The position numbers were made by a program, and so were the translations under genes. From assembly GCA_039185015.1 (NCBI GenBank), contig JBCDAU010000001.1, positions 1 through 64,000 of the forward strand: a DNA stretch of 64,000 nucleotides. Direction: 5' to 3'. The notes under the pieces were generated by a model. The model was not told where the DNA came from. It saw only the letters and a list, made by a program, of their open reading frames with translations, and ran no database searches. The DNA is from JBCBSZ01 sp039185015. Lineage in GTDB: Bacteria; Actinomycetota; Acidimicrobiia; Acidimicrobiales; Poriferisodalaceae. Positions 61,398 to 64,000 of the stretch are shown piece after piece. Each line of letters opens with the position of its first letter. Position 1 is the first letter of the stretch.

Positions 61398-62107
61398 CCA
61401 CCACCATCCCCGCCACGATCGACACACAGCTCAGCCAGTCCCGAGCGGGCGCGATCGGCGCGCTGATCGCTGCGGCCACGTTCGTGTTCGGCATCGTCCT
61501 GTTCGTGACGACCCTGAGCGACTACACCGAGGGCGACCCGACACCGGCTGAGTCCGTCGAGTTCCTGGTCGGGCATCAGACCACGCTCTTCGCCTGGTAC
61601 CTCGTCATCTTCTTGGTCTTCGGCGTGGCCATCATCCCCCTCGCTCGGGCGCTGCATCGGCGCCTCGCCGACGTCAGCCCACAACTCGCCGACATCGGCG
61701 CCGTCTTCGCCTACGTCTGGGCCGGCCTGATGTTCGCCACCGGGATGATCTCCAACGTCGGCATCGCAGCGGTCGCCGACCTGGAGGAAACGGACCCGGC
61801 AGCGGCGCAGGCGCTGTGGTCGAGCATCGACACCGTCACCGAGGGTCTCGGAGGCGGCAACGAACTCGTCGGCGGCCTCTGGATCCTCCTGGTCAGCCTC
61901 GCCGCCTGGGGCACCGGACGACTCCCGACCGGACTCAACATCCTCGGCGGCATCAGCGCAGTCGCCGCACTCATCACCCTCGTCCCAGGCCTGTCCGATG
62001 TCGGGATGATCTTCGGCCTCGGGTCCATCGCCTGGTTCGCCTGGACCGGCATCGTCCTGTTCCGCGGTCCCGAGACCACCGCTCCAGCTGCGGAGATCGC
62101 CCACTGA
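61394..62107 (+). CDS. DUF4386-like multi-pass membrane protein
   Basis: 237 residues with about six transmembrane helices: AGAIGALIAAATFVFGIVLF, LFAWYLVIFLVFGVAII, a third near 95-120, LVGGLWILLVSLAAWGT, LNILGGISAVAALITLVPG and IFGLGSIAWFAWTGIVLF. The arrangement resembles DUF4386 proteins. The transport or signalling role is unknown. ATGA overlap ties it to the preceding small gene. Confidence 0.82.
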   Translation: MTTTIPATIDTQLSQSRAGAIGALIAAATFVFGIVLFVTTLSDYTEGDPTPAESVEFLVGHQTTLFAWYLVIFLVFGVAIIPLARALHRRLADVSPQLADIGAVFAYVWAGLMFATGMISNVGIAAVADLEETDPAAAQALWSSIDTVTEGLGGGNELVGGLWILLVSLAAWGTGRLPTGLNILGGISAVAALITLVPGLSDVGMIFGLGSIAWFAWTGIVLFRGPETTAPAAEIAH

Positions 62108-62141
62108 GCCGCCGCAACCGATCGAACGTCCGGAGACGCTC

Positions 62142-62420
62142 ATGAGCTCGAGAACAACGACCGGGGGTGGAACGGCGCGCCGCGCTCACCTCGCGAGCGC
62201 CGTTCCCTGGTTGTGGCTCGGCATGTCCGCCGCCTGGGCCGTCGTCATCGTCACCACCGACCAACCGGCGTGGCCACTGGCGGTGTGGATCGCGACCACC
62301 GTCGGCCCGCTCACCGCACTCACGACCCGACTCGGCTCACGGGCCGCTCCCAGCGGGGACCGAGCACGTGCCGACCTCAGCAACCCGACGAAGGAGAAGA
62401 AGAGTGACAACCCCAGGTGA
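62142..62420 (+). CDS. Small membrane protein with two helices
   Basis: 92 residues. An arginine-rich start, then VPWLWLGMSAAWAVVIVTTD and AWPLAVWIATTVGPLTAL as two membrane helices, and a basic C-terminal tail. There is no known domain. It overlaps the next gene by 17 bases and is 35 bases after the DUF4386-like gene, so it belongs to the same operon. Confidence 0.65.
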   Translation: MSSRTTTGGGTARRAHLASAVPWLWLGMSAAWAVVIVTTDQPAWPLAVWIATTVGPLTALTTRLGSRAAPSGDRARADLSNPTKEKKSDNPR

Positions 62421-62757
62421 AGCGGCGAGCCACCTCGATCACGCGGCGGGCGAACACGAGGAGGCGGCCAGGCGGTACGCCGATCAACTGCGAGCGTTCC
62501 ACGGCCACGTCGGCGGGTTCGCAACCGGCATGTTCATCATGCTCGCAGTGAACCTCGTCACCAACATCTCCGCCGGAACCGCAGGCGAATGGAACGCCTG
62601 GTGGTCGGTGTGGGCTCTCCTCGGCTGGAGCATCGGCGTCGCAGTCCACGGCTTCGTCGTCTGGCTCAACCGACCGTCGTTCGCTTCATCGACGACCGAG
62701 CAGATCGGTGCGCTCCGGGTGCGCCGGACTCGACGAGACGACAACGGGGAGAAGTGA
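62404..62757 (+). CDS. 2TM domain membrane protein
   Basis: 117 residues. A soluble start (EHEEAARRYADQLRAFHGHVGGFATG) leads into two helices, FIMLAVNLVTNISAG and WSVWALLGWSIGVAVHGFVVWL. This is the 2TM-domain pattern (R-F--H---F---N--L--N---G---WW---LLGWGIGL--H) often found with histidine kinases and LytTR systems. GTG 62404 follows AAGGAGAAG. It is in the operon divergent from the MalT-like regulator. Confidence 0.8.
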   Translation: MTTPGEAASHLDHAAGEHEEAARRYADQLRAFHGHVGGFATGMFIMLAVNLVTNISAGTAGEWNAWWSVWALLGWSIGVAVHGFVVWLNRPSFASSTTEQIGALRVRRTRRDDNGEK

Positions 62758-62758
62758 C

Positions 62759-63181
62759 ATGAGAGCTGTTCGCGCTCGCGGCTACGGCACCCCCGACGCC
62801 TTGACGTTGGAAGAGGTCGAGCGACCGACACGGGACGGCGATCAGGTGCTCGTCGAAGTCCGCGCCGCGGCGCTCAACCCCGCCGACTGGCACCGCATGG
62901 AAGGCGAGATCCCAACGCTCCGCCAAGCGTACGGCGACCCCAAGCCGACCGATCCCGCACTCGGCACCGACTGCGCCGGCACCGTCGTGGCCGTCGGGAA
63001 CGACCTCACACGCTTCACCAACCACGAGCAACTCGTGTCCGATCAGCGAGTCTTGATCATCGGTGCATCCGGTGGCGACACCCCGTGTCTCGGCCTGGTG
63101 GTCGCTGCGGGTCCTCATCCGATGGGGCCGCACCATCGCGATCCGCGGACTCGCCGTCGAACTCGCCCCTCCGGTCCCTGA
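62759..63181 (+). pseudogene. Alcohol dehydrogenase/quinone oxidoreductase with internal deletion
   Basis: The first 80 residues are a normal GroES-like domain of zinc-free medium-chain dehydrogenases (MRAVRARGYGTPDALTLEEV, AAALNPADWHRMEGEIPTL, LGTDCAGTVVAVGNDLTRF). The next 60 or so residues of the family are missing, and the text jumps to QRVLIIGASGG, the start of the NAD(P)-binding domain. It then loses all similarity and stops at 140 residues instead of about 330. Two deletions or a rearrangement have destroyed it. Its ATG is 2 bases after the 2TM gene, so it was once the last gene of that operon. Confidence 0.75.
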
Positions 63182-63229
63182 CTCATGGCGCTCGCTCCAT
63201 TCCGCGGGCCTGTGGGCGGGTGGCGTCAA

Positions 63230-63235
63230 TAGTGT
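63230..63235 (+). promoter_or_regulatory. Leaderless-type -10 box (TAGTGT) of the last lipoprotein
   Basis: TANNNT box 6 bases before GTG 63242. Confidence 0.45.
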
Positions 63236-63241
63236 GCGGGC

Positions 63242-64000
63242 GTGGGTCTGATGCGGTGGGTCGCGATCTTCGGTGTCGCAGGCGTGGTGGTGGCGTGTTC
63301 GTCGAGCGGCACCGAGGCCGAGGCGCCTGCGTCGACGGTCGCGGCGGTGGCGTCGAGCACGACGACGTCGATGTCCCCGGTGGCGCCTTCGACGAGCGTT
63401 CAGCCGGACTCGGCGCCGGTCGATCCATTGGCGGGCGTGGACGCGCTGCTCTTGCCTGCAGAGCTGCCGGACGGCTGGGAAACGGCCTCCATCGTGGTCT
63501 TCCCGCGCTTCGACCGTCGTGCGGCCGAGGTCGCTTCGTTGGTGGCGTGGCGTGAGGGCACCGACTTCGATGCGGGCGGTGTGTCGATCACCGTGGGCCG
63601 GTTCGCCGAACCGACGGAGCTCGTGCCGTCGCAGATCTTCGAGTTCGTGGAGTCCTCGCCGCTCGAGGTGGATGGCCTGGCCGAGGTCGCGCAGGTGGCT
63701 AGGGATGGTTCGTTCGTTTCGCTCGTCGGACGGCTCGACGAGCGGACTCAGGTCGAACTGTTCGGCGACGTTCCCGCAGAGGTCCTCGCCATGCTCGCCG
63801 CAGGAGTCGTGGTGGATGAGACGACCGAGGATCTTGCCGTGGTGCTGGAGGTCGAAGGGTGGAGCTCGACTCCGGCCCGGCTGGACGGCTCGCACTATCA
63901 CGTCGGCCTCACCGGACCCGGTGGAGCGTTCGAGGTGTTCGTCAACACCGGTGCTGTCCGGGAGGCGCTCTATGTCGGTGGGACCGAGTTGACCGAACGC
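63242..64000 (+). CDS. Putative lipoprotein (continues beyond the window)
   Basis: 253 residues are visible, with no stop before the window edge. The signal peptide MRWVAIFGVAGVVVACSSSG has a lipobox-like VVAC at about residue 19, followed by a serine/threonine/alanine linker. The outer domain contains LLLPAELPDGWETASIVVFPR, SLVAWREGTDFDAGGVSITVGRF and VDGLAEVAQVARDGSFVSLVGRL. It is beta-rich with no recognised motif and may be related to the sporulation- or cell-wall-type lipoproteins of actinobacteria. GTG 63242 is set by the promoter box; ATG 63251 is an alternative. Confidence 0.75.
   Translation, partial: MGLMRWVAIFGVAGVVVACSSSGTEAEAPASTVAAVASSTTTSMSPVAPSTSVQPDSAPVDPLAGVDALLLPAELPDGWETASIVVFPRFDRRAAEVASLVAWREGTDFDAGGVSITVGRFAEPTELVPSQIFEFVESSPLEVDGLAEVAQVARDGSFVSLVGRLDERTQVELFGDVPAEVLAMLAAGVVVDETTEDLAVVLEVEGWSSTPARLDGSHYHVGLTGPGGAFEVFVNTGAVREALYVGGTELTER

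Noticed and set aside
63273..63992. Arginine/tryptophan-rich 239-codon frame at the window end
   Set aside because: Out-of-frame shadow of the lipoprotein gene that runs off the edge of the window.

Overview
This 64 kb window is very GC-rich, densely packed chromosomal DNA from a high-GC actinobacterium. The gene order hpf-secA-prfB-ftsE-ftsX, the long-form hibernation factor, the threonine/serine-rich lipoprotein linkers, many GTG starts and a proline/alanine/arginine-rich proteome all fit Actinomycetota. The general look (DUF418, DUF2342-type zincin, TIGR03792, many SnoaL/SRPBCC proteins, P450 and Rieske genes) suggests class Acidimicrobiia (Ilumatobacter/Iamia-like), but no rRNA or tRNA is present to prove that.

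Layout. 1-5.5 kb: end of a beta-propeller-like protein, a GAF-PAS-PAS-GGDEF cyclase, a Trm112-like protein, ahcY with a structured leader, a frameshifted class C serine hydrolase and a tiny secreted repeat peptide. 5.6-13.1 kb: SDR, amidase, winged-helix protein, lipoprotein, DJ-1/PfpI protein, phosphodiesterase and a DoxX-like membrane protein. 13.1-20 kb: the housekeeping core comF-hpf-secA-prfB-ftsEX. 20-25.7 kb: an APH-type kinase, a degenerate low-molecular-weight phosphatase fused to PhoU, an enoyl-CoA hydratase operon and DUF418. 25.7-27.6 kb: a UGA-interrupted GrdB/PrdB-like gene that reads as a selenoprotein, divergent from a DUF169 gene. 27.7-30.8 kb: an SRPBCC-signal peptidase-like fusion, a zincin and a P450. 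30.8-34.8 kb: a CadC/TPR regulator divergent from a DsrE - AhpD-like - radical SAM operon, with a possible TusA-like gene behind the regulator. 34.9-35.5 kb: a Doc-type toxin-antitoxin pair. 35.6-41 kb: a Rieske plus 2OG-Fe(II) oxygenase operon, a TmrB-like ATPase, an FecB-like lipoprotein and an acidic protein. 41-53 kb: a LAL-type LuxR regulator, a SnoaL/DUF1330/cupin operon, a PAS-PAS-MCP, a metallo-beta-lactamase-fold sulfatase, and a thioredoxin-reductase-like/methyltransferase fusion with its divergent XRE-cupin regulator. 53-64 kb: an ArsR-SRPBCC-SnoaL operon, two tandem AraC proteins fused in frame to lipoprotein-type substrate-binding domains, a MalT-like regulator divergent from a small membrane-protein operon, a decayed alcohol dehydrogenase and the start of another lipoprotein.

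How it works together. Most of the window is single genes or 2-4 gene operons with 4-base (ATGA/GTGA) overlaps. About twenty genes have a TANNNT box 6-9 bases before the start codon and no Shine-Dalgarno sequence, so leaderless transcription looks common. The items best worth following up are the selenoprotein, the tandem AraC-substrate-binding fusions, and the sulfur-relay-like DsrE/AhpD/radical SAM cluster. There is no CRISPR array, insertion sequence or prophage, and no rRNA or tRNA that I could see.
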